This document shows, piece after piece, positions 1 to 6,016 of a DNA stretch of 6,027 nucleotides (positions are counted from its first letter, which is position 1; the number at the start of each line of letters is the position of its first letter). The notes below the pieces were generated by a model, which saw only the letters and a program-made list of their open reading frames with translations, was not told the origin of the DNA and ran no database searches. Made by a program: the position numbers and the translations under genes. Origin of the DNA: an uncultured Bacteroidales bacterium (GTDB lineage Bacteria > Bacteroidota > Bacteroidia > Bacteroidales > UBA932); NCBI GenBank assembly GCA_905235615.1, contig CAJOMB010000108.1, forward strand, positions 1 through 6,027, read 5' to 3'.

Positions 1-1176
1 GCCGGCTGCTCCGGCGGCACCTATGACAACCTCTCCGAGGCGGCCACCATCCTGAAGGGCAAATCCATCGGCAACGATTACTTTACCATGAGCGCTTATC
101 CGCAGAGTACGCCCGTTTATCTGGCTACTACCCGCAACCACATTGCCGAAGAGCTCCTGGAAGCCGGTGTGGTGATCAAGCCCGCCTTCTGCGGCCCTTG
201 CTTCGGCGCTGGCGACGTGCCGTCCAACAACGGCCTTTCCATCCGCCATACCACCCGGAACTTCCCCAACCGCGAAGGCTCCAAGCCCGGTCAGGGACAG
301 ATTTCCATGGTGGCCCTGATGGACGCCCGTTCCATCGCCGCCACGGCCGCCAACGGGGGCGTGATTACCGCCGCCACAGACATCGAGTACGAAGACACCC
401 ACAAACCTTATCAGTTTGACGGCCATATTTACGAGAAGCGCATTTACAATGGCTTTGGCAAGGCCATGCTCGAGGAGCCGCTCCGCTACGGTCCCAATAT
501 CAAGGACTGGCCGGTAATGCCCGCCATGCAGGAGAATATGCTTTTGGAGCTGGCCGCCGTCATCCATGACCCCGTGACCACCACGGATGAGCTCATCCCT
601 TCCGGGGAAACCTCCAGTTACCGTTCCAACCCGCTGAAGCTCTCCGAGTTTGCCCTGAGCCGCCGTGTCCCCGAATATGTGGGCCGCGCCAAGCGCATTC
701 AGGCCGATGACCACTCCCGTCGTGCCGGAGAACTCACCGAAGACCTCCGCAAGGCCCTGACCGTTGCGGGAACATCGGCCGAAAGTACTTCCTTCGGCTC
801 CTGTGTCTTTGCCAACAAGCCGGGAGACGGAAGTGCCCGTGAGCAGGCCGCTTCTTGCCAGAAGGTGCTGGGCGGAGATGCCAATATCTGCTATGAGTAC
901 GCCACCAAGCGGTATCGTTCCAACTGCATCAACTGGGGTATCGTACCCTTTACCCTGGCTTCCGGAACACCGTTTGACTATGAGGTGGGGGACTATGTCT
1001 TCGTGCCCGGCATCCGGGAGGCCATCCTAAGCGGAGAGGAGCAGATTGAGGCCCGCGTCATTACCCGCGACGGCCGCTCCACGCCCATCACTCTCTACTT
1101 CCAGAACCTCACCGAAGACGAGCGCCAGATTCTTGCCGACGGCTGCCTGATGAATTATTATAAAAACCGTAAATAA
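1..1176 (+). CDS. aconitase-family hydratase, C-terminal part (5' end outside window)
   Basis: The open frame runs from base 1 to a TAA stop and gives 391 residues, the C-terminal half of a protein probably near 750 residues. An Fe-S dehydratase of the aconitase superfamily; its likely job is citrate to isocitrate in the cytoplasm. Seen in the fragment: Cys3, Cys64 and Cys67 (the last two in CGPC) match the three [4Fe-4S] ligands of mitochondrial aconitase (C358, C421, C424). Arg86 and Arg91 (RNFPNR) match R447/R452. TTDEL with Asp196, and Arg208 twelve residues on, match D568/R580. DGSARE (Ser278, Arg280) matches the catalytic Ser642 and Arg644. Oddities: the usual SCTNS around the first cysteine is GCSGG, TTDHIS is TTDELI, and Ser643 is Ala. 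This suggests the divergent branch often labelled just 'hydratase' (YbhJ-like) rather than classical AcnA/AcnB; that placement is from memory. The icd gene three bases downstream supports a true aconitase role. Confidence 0.88.
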   Translation, partial: AGCSGGTYDNLSEAATILKGKSIGNDYFTMSAYPQSTPVYLATTRNHIAEELLEAGVVIKPAFCGPCFGAGDVPSNNGLSIRHTTRNFPNREGSKPGQGQISMVALMDARSIAATAANGGVITAATDIEYEDTHKPYQFDGHIYEKRIYNGFGKAMLEEPLRYGPNIKDWPVMPAMQENMLLELAAVIHDPVTTTDELIPSGETSSYRSNPLKLSEFALSRRVPEYVGRAKRIQADDHSRRAGELTEDLRKALTVAGTSAESTSFGSCVFANKPGDGSAREQAASCQKVLGGDANICYEYATKRYRSNCINWGIVPFTLASGTPFDYEVGDYVFVPGIREAILSGEEQIEARVITRDGRSTPITLYFQNLTEDERQILADGCLMNYYKNRK

Positions 1177-1179
1177 ACC

Positions 1180-2394
1180 ATGGAAAAAATCAAAATGACT
1201 ACTCCGCTCGTCGAAATGGACGGCGATGAGATGACCAGAATCCTCTGGAAAATGATCAAGGATGAACTCATCCTTCCTTTCGTTGACCTCAAGACCGAAT
1301 ACTACGACCTGGGCCTTCCGTACCGCGACAAGACATCCGACCAGGTTACCATAGACTCCGCCAATGCCACCAAGCGTCTGGGCGTGGCCGTGAAGTGCGC
1401 CACCATCACCCCCAACGTGCAGCGCATGAGCGAGTACAACCTGCACCAGATGTGGAAGAGCCCCAACGGCACCATCCGCGCCATGCTGGACGGCACCGTG
1501 TTCCGTACCCCCATCACCATTCCCAGCATCCTCCCGGCCGTGAAGTTCTGGAAAAAGCCCATCACCATTGCCCGCCACGCCTATGGCGACGTGTACCGTG
1601 ACGTGGAAATCCAGACCACGGAGCCCGGTGTGGCCAAACTGGTTTTCGAAGGAGTTTCCGGTGAGCGTATCGAGGAAGTGATCCACGAGTTTGCCGGCCC
1701 CGGCGTCATCGAAGGTATGCACAATACGGACAAGTCCATCGCCAGCTTCGCCCACGCCTGCTTCAAATATGCTCTGGACGTGAAGCAGAATCTCTGGTTC
1801 GCCACCAAGGACACCATTTCCAAGAAGTATGACGGCCGATTCAAGGCTATCTTCGAGGAAATCTATGAGAAAGACTACAAGGCACAGTTCGAGGCTGCCG
1901 GCATCGAGTACTTCTACACCCTTATTGACGATGCCGTGGCCCGCGTGATGCGTTCGGAAGGCGGCTTCATCTGGGCCTGCAAGAACTACGACGGCGATGT
2001 CATGTCCGACATGGTGTCCACCGCCTTTGGTTCCTTGGCCATGATGACCTCCGTGCTGGTGAGCCCCGACGGGAAGTACGAGTACGAGGCCGCCCACGGC
2101 ACCGTTACCCGCCACTATTACAAGTACCTCAAGGGTGAAGAGACTTCCACCAACCCCATGGCCACCATCTTCGCCTGGAGCGGCGCCTTCCGCAAGAGGG
2201 GAGAGCTGGACAACCTGCCGGATCTGGTGAACTACGCCAACCAGCTGGAGCAGGCCTGCTTCGATACCCTGAACGAAGGCCTGGAGACAAAAGATCTCCT
2301 TAACCTGAACGCCAATATCTCTCCGAGGGGCCTTACCTCCCTCCAGTTCCTCCAGGAAATCCGCAAGCGCTTAGAAGTGCGCCTGGGTGCCTAA
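1180..2394 (+). CDS. icd: NADP-dependent isocitrate dehydrogenase, eukaryotic-type homodimeric
   Basis: Oxidatively decarboxylates isocitrate to 2-oxoglutarate with NADP+ in the cytoplasm. The 404 residues align almost without gaps to human IDH1, so residue numbers largely coincide. Substrate residues are Thr77, Ser94, Arg100 (WKSPNGTIR), Arg109 (GTVFR), Arg132 (ARHAYGD) and Tyr139. Catalytic Lys210 lies in ATKDT, and metal-binding Asp250, Asp273 and Asp277 lie in LIDD and NYDGDVMSD. The GTVTRHY motif (Arg311-His312) matches the IDH1 Arg314/His315 pair that binds the NADP 2'-phosphate, arguing for NADP over NAD. The first ATG is three bases after the hydratase stop, so the two are probably cotranscribed and translationally coupled; no Shine-Dalgarno is visible, as is usual in this phylum. 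A second ATG at codon 6 is a possible alternative start. The stop overlaps the stop of the convergent acyltransferase gene. The family is clear. Confidence 0.97.
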   Translation: MEKIKMTTPLVEMDGDEMTRILWKMIKDELILPFVDLKTEYYDLGLPYRDKTSDQVTIDSANATKRLGVAVKCATITPNVQRMSEYNLHQMWKSPNGTIRAMLDGTVFRTPITIPSILPAVKFWKKPITIARHAYGDVYRDVEIQTTEPGVAKLVFEGVSGERIEEVIHEFAGPGVIEGMHNTDKSIASFAHACFKYALDVKQNLWFATKDTISKKYDGRFKAIFEEIYEKDYKAQFEAAGIEYFYTLIDDAVARVMRSEGGFIWACKNYDGDVMSDMVSTAFGSLAMMTSVLVSPDGKYEYEAAHGTVTRHYYKYLKGEETSTNPMATIFAWSGAFRKRGELDNLPDLVNYANQLEQACFDTLNEGLETKDLLNLNANISPRGLTSLQFLQEIRKRLEVRLGA

Positions 2395-3668
2395 GCCAGG
2401 TCGGAGAGGCTGAGCTGAAAGCTGATACCCAAAGAAGAGAGCTGCTGAAGGAACGCCTGTTCGAAGGCGTTCCTTTCTATTTTGCGGGTCATGTGGAGGT
2501 AGAGCTTGCCGTTGTAGCTCACGCAGGTGAAGGCGCCGCTGTTGCCCCGCTGGCGGCCCAGGATGACGTCTATATCCTGCACATAGGGCGTCATGGCCTC
2601 AGGTAACCGGACCAGGCCCATGTTGGAGAGGGTCTGGGAGCAGAAGCGGTCTCCGTGCAGCAGGTTGGTGATGTCGATGATGGGGTGTTTGAGCGCCAGA
2701 GGCAGCATGCGTACGATGAACATCTCTTCCAGCTCCACATTGGCGGCAATCTTGGGCTCCAGCTGCTCTTTCTGCAGGTCATGAGCCTTCTGTGTCTTCA
2801 CGGCCGATACCAACTGCTCAAAGCTCATGAGTCCGTCTTTGACATCAACGCCCAGGTTTATATAGGAGGAGAAATTCCGCACGGTGCGGCTGTTATACAG
2901 AGGCCGAAGGTTCACGGGAACGGACACCTTGAGCACGGAGCGCTTTTTCTTGGAAGGGTCGTTGCGATACTCTTCCTGCAAGGCCCGGAGCATGGCGGCT
3001 ATGAGGAGTTCCGTAACGGTGCAGGCAAAGCTCCTGCAGACCGCCTGGATCTGTTCCATCTCAATGACAGCCCGAATGTCCCGCACGGCTGAGTGGGGGA
3101 GCGCACGGCCCCGAATATGATAAGCGTCCACATTCTGTTCCAGTTTGCCGTGCCGGCCGCTGAAGACCGTCTTGAAGCTGTCTTCTACCTCGAAATAGGC
3201 CGGACGGTGCTTCGGGTCCAGCACCAAGTGGTTATAACGGATGGAGGCTCCGTACCTAAGGCGGATATACTCTCCGGCCAAAGTCATCAGGAAGCAAAGA
3301 GCGCCGTTTCCATCGGCCAGAGCGTGGAAGACATCCAGGAAAATGGACGATTCCTCCGCGCTCACGCGGTACAGAAGCCCTTTCTGCTCCTTGAAATCGG
3401 GGCGTTTGAGCGGCATCACGGGCAGCAGGACAGGCGTAGAATCAATGCGTTTCAGATACCACCAGAAGGCGCCGGCCTTCAACTTGCAGCGGAAGGTGGG
3501 AATGCGCTCGGAAACCGTTTCAAGCGCTTTTTGAAGAAGCTCTTTGTCTATGTTTTCAGACAAAGTGACCTTTATTCTATATTGAGAGCAATAATGCTTG
3601 GACATGGACGCAGGGTAAATGTTGGCTGCGTTGTCCAGTTTCAGGGTGGCGGGAATTGCAGTTGTCAT
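2391..3668 (-). CDS. condensation-domain / alcohol acetyltransferase-like acyltransferase (COG4908 type)
   Basis: A 425-residue cytoplasmic protein of the CoA-dependent acyltransferase superfamily, which includes NRPS condensation domains, PapA5 and yeast alcohol acetyltransferases. The N-terminus has the family-like opening KLDNAANIYP (residues 10-19). The active-site motif HxxxDG is present as His115-Ala-Leu-Ala-Asp119-Gly120, with His115 the expected general base. A second conserved block, VPVNLRP (250-256), and an SNMG segment (348-351) fit the C-terminal lobe of the fold. There is no carrier-protein or adenylation domain, so it is a free-standing transferase rather than part of an NRPS. 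Acyl donor and acceptor cannot be told from sequence. The start is supported by an upstream purine-rich AAGGA about 10 bases away and a promoter-like box. It probably forms a single-gene transcript: 162 bases separate it from the dehydrogenase upstream. Its stop overlaps that of icd by four bases, convergently. Confidence 0.8.
   Translation of the reverse strand: MTTAIPATLKLDNAANIYPASMSKHYCSQYRIKVTLSENIDKELLQKALETVSERIPTFRCKLKAGAFWWYLKRIDSTPVLLPVMPLKRPDFKEQKGLLYRVSAEESSIFLDVFHALADGNGALCFLMTLAGEYIRLRYGASIRYNHLVLDPKHRPAYFEVEDSFKTVFSGRHGKLEQNVDAYHIRGRALPHSAVRDIRAVIEMEQIQAVCRSFACTVTELLIAAMLRALQEEYRNDPSKKKRSVLKVSVPVNLRPLYNSRTVRNFSSYINLGVDVKDGLMSFEQLVSAVKTQKAHDLQKEQLEPKIAANVELEEMFIVRMLPLALKHPIIDITNLLHGDRFCSQTLSNMGLVRLPEAMTPYVQDIDVILGRQRGNSGAFTCVSYNGKLYLHMTRKIERNAFEQAFLQQLSSLGISFQLSLSDLA
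2448..2483 (+). terminator. Rho-independent terminator candidate for the acn-icd transcript
   Basis: A perfect 10-bp inverted repeat (AAGGAACGCC at 2448-2457, GGCGTTCCTT at 2466-2475) encloses an 8-base loop and runs into TTTCTATTTT (2474-2483). This is the layout of an intrinsic terminator reading on the + strand, about 55 bases past the icd stop. It lies wholly inside the 3' coding end of the opposing acyltransferase gene. The other strand has no T tract after the stem, so it should work in one direction only. Confidence 0.7.
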
Positions 3669-3692
3669 TTCATTTTATCCTTTTTGTTGCTG

Positions 3693-3724
3693 CAAAATTA
3701 CGATATCCGGAAGGGCCGATAAAA
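3693..3724 (-). promoter_or_regulatory. Bacteroidota-type promoter for the acyltransferase gene
   Basis: Read on the minus strand, 3700-3693 is TAATTTTG, a full match to the Bacteroidota -7 consensus TAnnTTTG. About 19 bases upstream, 3724-3719 reads TTTTAT, an approximate match to the TTTG-like -33 element. Transcription would start near 3688, leaving a leader of roughly 20 bases with a weak AAGGA ribosome site at 3683-3679. The -7 match is direct; the -33 match is imperfect. Confidence 0.55.
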
Positions 3725-3749
3725 GAAATGTAAGTTCTGCGGGGCAAAA

Positions 3750-3831
3750 GTGACGAAAAACCATATTCTGGGACAAAAAGGCCGATTTTGGGACGAAAAT
3801 CAGCCCCCAAGGGGATTCGTCCCTTCGTCCC
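3750..3831. repeat. Periodic GGGACGAA motif array with inverted copies
   Basis: Three direct copies of a G(G/T)GAC(G/A)AAAA motif begin at 3750, 3770 and 3790, exactly 20 bases apart. Two inverted copies, TTCGTCCC, stand in tandem at 3816-3823 and 3824-3831; the last base of the second belongs to the dehydrogenase stop codon. The copy at 3790-3797 and the one at 3816-3823 form a perfect 8-bp stem, with an internal CCCC/GGGG pairing; the flanking copies at 3770 and 3824 could extend it. On the minus strand it sits between the dehydrogenase stop and the acyltransferase promoter. It could be a terminator for the former, although no T tract directly follows the stem, or an operator array for the latter: 20 bases is about two helical turns, which places the sites on one face of the DNA. 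The repeats are seen; the role is inferred. Confidence 0.6.
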
Positions 3832-4757
3832 TACCAGCCTTTTCGGATGTTTTCCGCCATCTCATGGGCCAGCCTGGCGCGGGCCTCGCGGGAGTACCAG
3901 GCAATGTGCGGGGAGAAAAGAAGCCGCTCCGGGTGCACCAGATGCAGGAGGGGGCTGTCGGCAGGAAGAGGCTCCTTGGAATAGACGTCCAAAGCGGCGC
4001 CGGCAATGAGTCCCTCGTCCAAGGCACGGGCCAAGTCTGCCTCTACGACGATGCCGCCGCGACCGGTATTCACCAGGAAAGCCGACGGCTTCATCTGCTT
4101 GAACTGCTCATAACCGATGAGCCCGGCCGTCTTCTCATTGTACGGTGCGTGAATGGAGATGACATCGGCTTTTTCCAAGAGCTCCTGGAGGGAGACAGAA
4201 GGATAATCCTTGCAGTGCGAAGTACCGGAGGTGGAATAATAGATGATCTTCATTCCCATGGCTTGGCCGATGGCCGCCACCTTCCGGCCGATGGCGCCCA
4301 TGCCTACAATGCCCAGCGTTTTCCCCGCCAGTTCCATGAAGGGGTGGGCGTAATCCACATGGACAGGGTTCTTGCTGTAGGCTCCGCTCCGGACGAAGTT
4401 CTGGTAATGGAAAGCCCGTCCCGCCAGGTTCAGGATGTGCATCCAGGCCGTCTGGGCCACAGAATCCGTGGAATAGGCCGCCACGTTTCGCACGATGACG
4501 CCCCGCTGCTCGCAGAGTTTGACGTCAATGTTGTTGATGCCCGTTCCGGCCTCGCAGATGAGCCGGAGCTTGGGGGCGGCATCCAGAAAAGCCTGGTCCA
4601 CAATTACTTTGTTAATACAGGCCACGTCGGCATCCCGTACCCTTTCACGGGCCTCCTGGGCCGTGGAAGTGGGATAGCAGACCAGTTCACCAAGAGCAGC
4701 CATTTCTTCCAAGGAGGCGTCTCCCATGGAGATGGAATCTAAAAAGACAATTTTCAT
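3831..4757 (-). CDS. D-isomer-specific 2-hydroxyacid dehydrogenase
   Basis: A cytoplasmic NAD(P)-dependent oxidoreductase interconverting a D-2-hydroxyacid and its 2-keto acid. At 308 residues it is slightly shorter than the usual 315-330. The substrate-domain loop is GTGINNID (71-78). The Rossmann nucleotide-binding motif GMGAIG has its glycines at 152, 154 and 157. The catalytic triad is complete: Arg233 (NTGRGG), Glu262 (SKEP) and His284 (SPHIAW). After the second Rossmann strand the sequence is YYSTSG (173-178), where NAD-specific members usually carry Asp; this leaves NADP(H) or dual use open. Overall it resembles the glycerate dehydrogenase/hydroxypyruvate reductase group, but substrate is not decided by sequence and the neighbours do not help. 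The start at 4757 gives the typical opening MKIVFLD directly before the first beta strand. A -7-like box ends only five bases upstream, so the mRNA may be leaderless. Confidence 0.9.
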   Translation of the reverse strand: MKIVFLDSISMGDASLEEMAALGELVCYPTSTAQEARERVRDADVACINKVIVDQAFLDAAPKLRLICEAGTGINNIDVKLCEQRGVIVRNVAAYSTDSVAQTAWMHILNLAGRAFHYQNFVRSGAYSKNPVHVDYAHPFMELAGKTLGIVGMGAIGRKVAAIGQAMGMKIIYYSTSGTSHCKDYPSVSLQELLEKADVISIHAPYNEKTAGLIGYEQFKQMKPSAFLVNTGRGGIVVEADLARALDEGLIAGAALDVYSKEPLPADSPLLHLVHPERLLFSPHIAWYSREARARLAHEMAENIRKGW

Positions 4758-4762
4758 GATTA

Positions 4763-4770
4763 CAAAAATA
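4763..4770 (-). promoter_or_regulatory. -7 box candidate for the hydroxyacid dehydrogenase
   Basis: On the minus strand, 4770-4763 reads TATTTTTG, matching TAnnTTTG. It ends five bases before the ATG at 4757, so transcription would begin at or within a few bases of the start codon. No convincing TTTG -33 element is seen about 20 bases upstream. The segment is AT-rich, so a chance match is possible. Confidence 0.4.
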
Positions 4771-4782
4771 ATAGAAAATTTG

Positions 4783-4790
4783 TATATTTG
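4783..4790 (+). promoter_or_regulatory. -7 box candidate for the divergent unknown gene
   Basis: TATATTTG matches TAnnTTTG exactly. Transcription would start about 4794-4797, just before an ATG at 4800. This supports 4800, rather than the GTG at 4865, as the original start of the downstream gene. The -33 region (about 4759-4763) is a poor match. The box faces away from the dehydrogenase box at 4763-4770, with 12 bases between them. Confidence 0.45.
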
Positions 4791-4799
4791 ACACCACTA

Positions 4800-4901
4800 A
4801 TGGCCAGTGTTAAGGAAATATTGGGCAAGATAGACCCCCAAGCCCCTTATTCCATGGTGCCTCCGTGCGGGATTATTGTGTGTTGGCTCTCCAGTTTCTG
4901 A
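4800..4901 (+). pseudogene. Probable detached 5' end of the unknown gene at 4865-5323 (frameshift)
   Basis: An ATG at 4800, placed right behind a promoter-like box, opens a 33-codon frame beginning MASVKEILGKIDPQAPYSM that stops at TGA 4899-4901. The downstream gene continues in the -1 frame with no ATG of its own near its beginning. Adding one base in the GGG run at 4869-4871 joins the two as ...MVPPCG-DYCVLALQF..., giving one protein of about 174 residues. So this is best read as the true N-terminus separated by a one-base deletion or a sequencing/assembly error. The alternative is a short leader peptide. A programmed -1 slip is less likely, because no X XXY YYZ heptamer is present at the junction. 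Confidence 0.55.
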
Positions 4902-5323
4902 AGGGGGAAGCGGACTTTGCCCGCTATTTCCAAAGCGCCCTTCCCAGTCCCTTCGCAACTATGGATAAGGAAATATCGGCCCAAAGCTGCGCCGCAGAAA
5001 GGTATTGCACGCAGCTTTACAAGCCCTCCGAGGAGGCTCGTCTGGCCGATGTCATTGCAGATCTGGCCTTTGCCCAGGCGGAACGGCTTACCCTTGTGAC
5101 GCCTTCCAATCCCCAGGCCGACGACCGGGAGCGTGCCATGGTGTATATCGTAGGTGTATATACGCTGATGGCCCTGGCGCTCCATGACCGAACAGACTTT
5201 GCCGTACTGTTTCTGGAGGCCTGGGCCAACTTCAATGCATTTGCCAGCGCCCGGGTGATCCGCCGTCATTACGACCGCAGCTGGAACAGCCGCTACGAAT
5301 CGCTCTTTTATCCGCTGGGTTAG
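4865..5323 (+). CDS. hypothetical protein, probably lacking its in-frame N-terminus
   Basis: I do not recognise this 152-residue protein. It has no signal peptide. It looks mostly helical, with one hydrophobic stretch (residues 92-106, MVYIVGVYTLMALAL) that is more likely a buried helix than a membrane span, and an arginine/aromatic-rich tail (RRHYDRSWNSRYESLFYP, 133-150). The only start near the beginning of this frame is GTG at 4865, with no ribosome site; the next in-frame ATG is at 4961. The frame is open upstream only to 4814 without an ATG. An ATG in another frame at 4800 probably marks the original start, see 4800-4901. The gene is divergent from the hydroxyacid dehydrogenase and ends exactly where the convergent lipoprotein gene ends (TAG followed at once by TTA), with no spacer and no visible terminator. 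Its codon choice is like that of its neighbours, so the frame is likely real. Confidence 0.7.
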   Translation: MRDYCVLALQFLKGEADFARYFQSALPSPFATMDKEISAQSCAAERYCTQLYKPSEEARLADVIADLAFAQAERLTLVTPSNPQADDRERAMVYIVGVYTLMALALHDRTDFAVLFLEAWANFNAFASARVIRRHYDRSWNSRYESLFYPLG

Positions 5324-6016
5324 TTACTGTGTCTTGATGCTGGCTGCGCCGGATTTGTGCTTCTCTATCTGAGGGCAATCCAGTTGGCCGGCATTGATAT
5401 AACCTGCACCGGATACGCTCAGGCTGGCATAGCCCGCCTTGCCGGAGAGGTGAGCATCGCCGGCACCGCTGATGTTCACATACAGTTTCTCCACATCCAG
5501 TCCCTCTGCATCCAAGTCTCCGGCGCCGCTCACGGAATAGGTGAGGCAGGGGACTTTGATGTCCTTCATGTCGCAGTCGCCGGCACCGCTGATGGAGACG
5601 GTCAAATCTTCGGTGGAGTTGATGCAGGACAGGTCAACGTCAGCCGCACCGCTCACCTGGAGGCTCTTAAGAATCTTGGAGCCAACGAAAATCTCAAATT
5701 CTTTGGCCTTGATCTGTACCTTGTCTTTGGTTTTGAGGGTCAGTGTTCCGTCTTCCACCTTGAAATCCAAGTAGTCGAACACTTCCGCATTGGCTTTTAC
5801 CCTCACGTACGCATCGGCGGACTGGACATACTTGAGGTCGGCCTGGCCGCTCACGGCAATCTTGTCAAAACCGCTGAGGCTGTCTATCAGGCGGTCATCC
5901 ACCTCGCCTTTGCAGACAACGCTTTTGTTGCCGCCAAATCCCTGGCCCAGGTTAATGGAGAATGTGCAGCCGGTAAAAAAGGCCACAACGCTCAACGCAA
6001 TCAGAAATTTTTTCAT
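5324..6016 (-). CDS. GIN-domain (DUF2807) putative lipoprotein
   Basis: A 230-residue exported protein of the DUF2807 'head GIN domain' family, common and mostly uncharacterised in Bacteroidota and sometimes annotated as a putative autotransporter adhesin. The N-terminus MKK plus a hydrophobic run ends in FFTGC, giving a lipid-attachment Cys17; Phe at -3 is unusual but acceptable. No acidic stretch follows the cysteine, so the surface-export signal of Bacteroidota lipoproteins is not evident and a periplasm-facing anchor is more likely. The domain begins near SLSGFDKIAVSGQAD (46-60). SGA(A/G)(D/Y/S) motifs then recur at residues 122, 143, 163, 183, 202 and 222, the 19-21 residue spacing expected for rungs of a right-handed beta-helix. 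The length is normal for the family and the gene is intact. Only 11 bases lie upstream in the window, so its promoter is not visible. It is convergent with, and directly abuts, the unknown gene. Confidence 0.88.
   Translation of the reverse strand: MKKFLIALSVVAFFTGCTFSINLGQGFGGNKSVVCKGEVDDRLIDSLSGFDKIAVSGQADLKYVQSADAYVRVKANAEVFDYLDFKVEDGTLTLKTKDKVQIKAKEFEIFVGSKILKSLQVSGAADVDLSCINSTEDLTVSISGAGDCDMKDIKVPCLTYSVSGAGDLDAEGLDVEKLYVNISGAGDAHLSGKAGYASLSVSGAGYINAGQLDCPQIEKHKSGAASIKTQ
5339..5653 (-). repeat. Degenerate ~60-bp repeats encoding the SGAGD beta-helix rungs
   Basis: Six coding repeats of about 60 bases lie within the lipoprotein gene. The DNA is partly conserved as well as the protein: the 18-mer TCGCCGGCACCGCTGATG (+ strand) occurs identically at 5457-5474 and 5577-5594, exactly 120 bases apart, with a variant at 5517-5534 midway. 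This fits internal duplication of a structural rung. Confidence 0.75.

Noticed and set aside
1027..2115. Long minus-strand open frame (362 codons) opposite icd
   Set aside because: It is a shadow of icd codon bias: low-complexity Gly/His/Val-rich translation with no recognisable motif, opposite an unmistakable enzyme.
2283..2299. Small inverted repeat GGAGA/TCTCC near the icd 3' end as a minus-strand terminator
   Set aside because: Only a 5-bp stem with a loose loop and no T tract; not supportable.
3665..3673. Two-codon upstream frame (ATG AAA TGA) overlapping the acyltransferase start on the minus strand
   Set aside because: It could couple translation, but an ATGAAATG string is easily produced by chance in an A-rich leader.
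2655..3722. Plus-strand open frames opposite the acyltransferase
   Set aside because: Their translations have no family-like motifs and they oppose a gene with an intact HxxxDG active site.
3750..4742. Long plus-strand open frame (330 codons) opposite the hydroxyacid dehydrogenase
   Set aside because: The minus strand carries a complete dehydrogenase with all catalytic motifs; the plus translation shows no family features, and its start falls in the motif array.
4847..5269. Minus-strand 140-codon frame opposite the unknown gene
   Set aside because: Considered because the plus gene is unrecognised, but the plus frame has a promoter-like box, a plausible start at 4800 and a stop flush with its neighbour; the minus translation looks Gly/His-rich and shadow-like.
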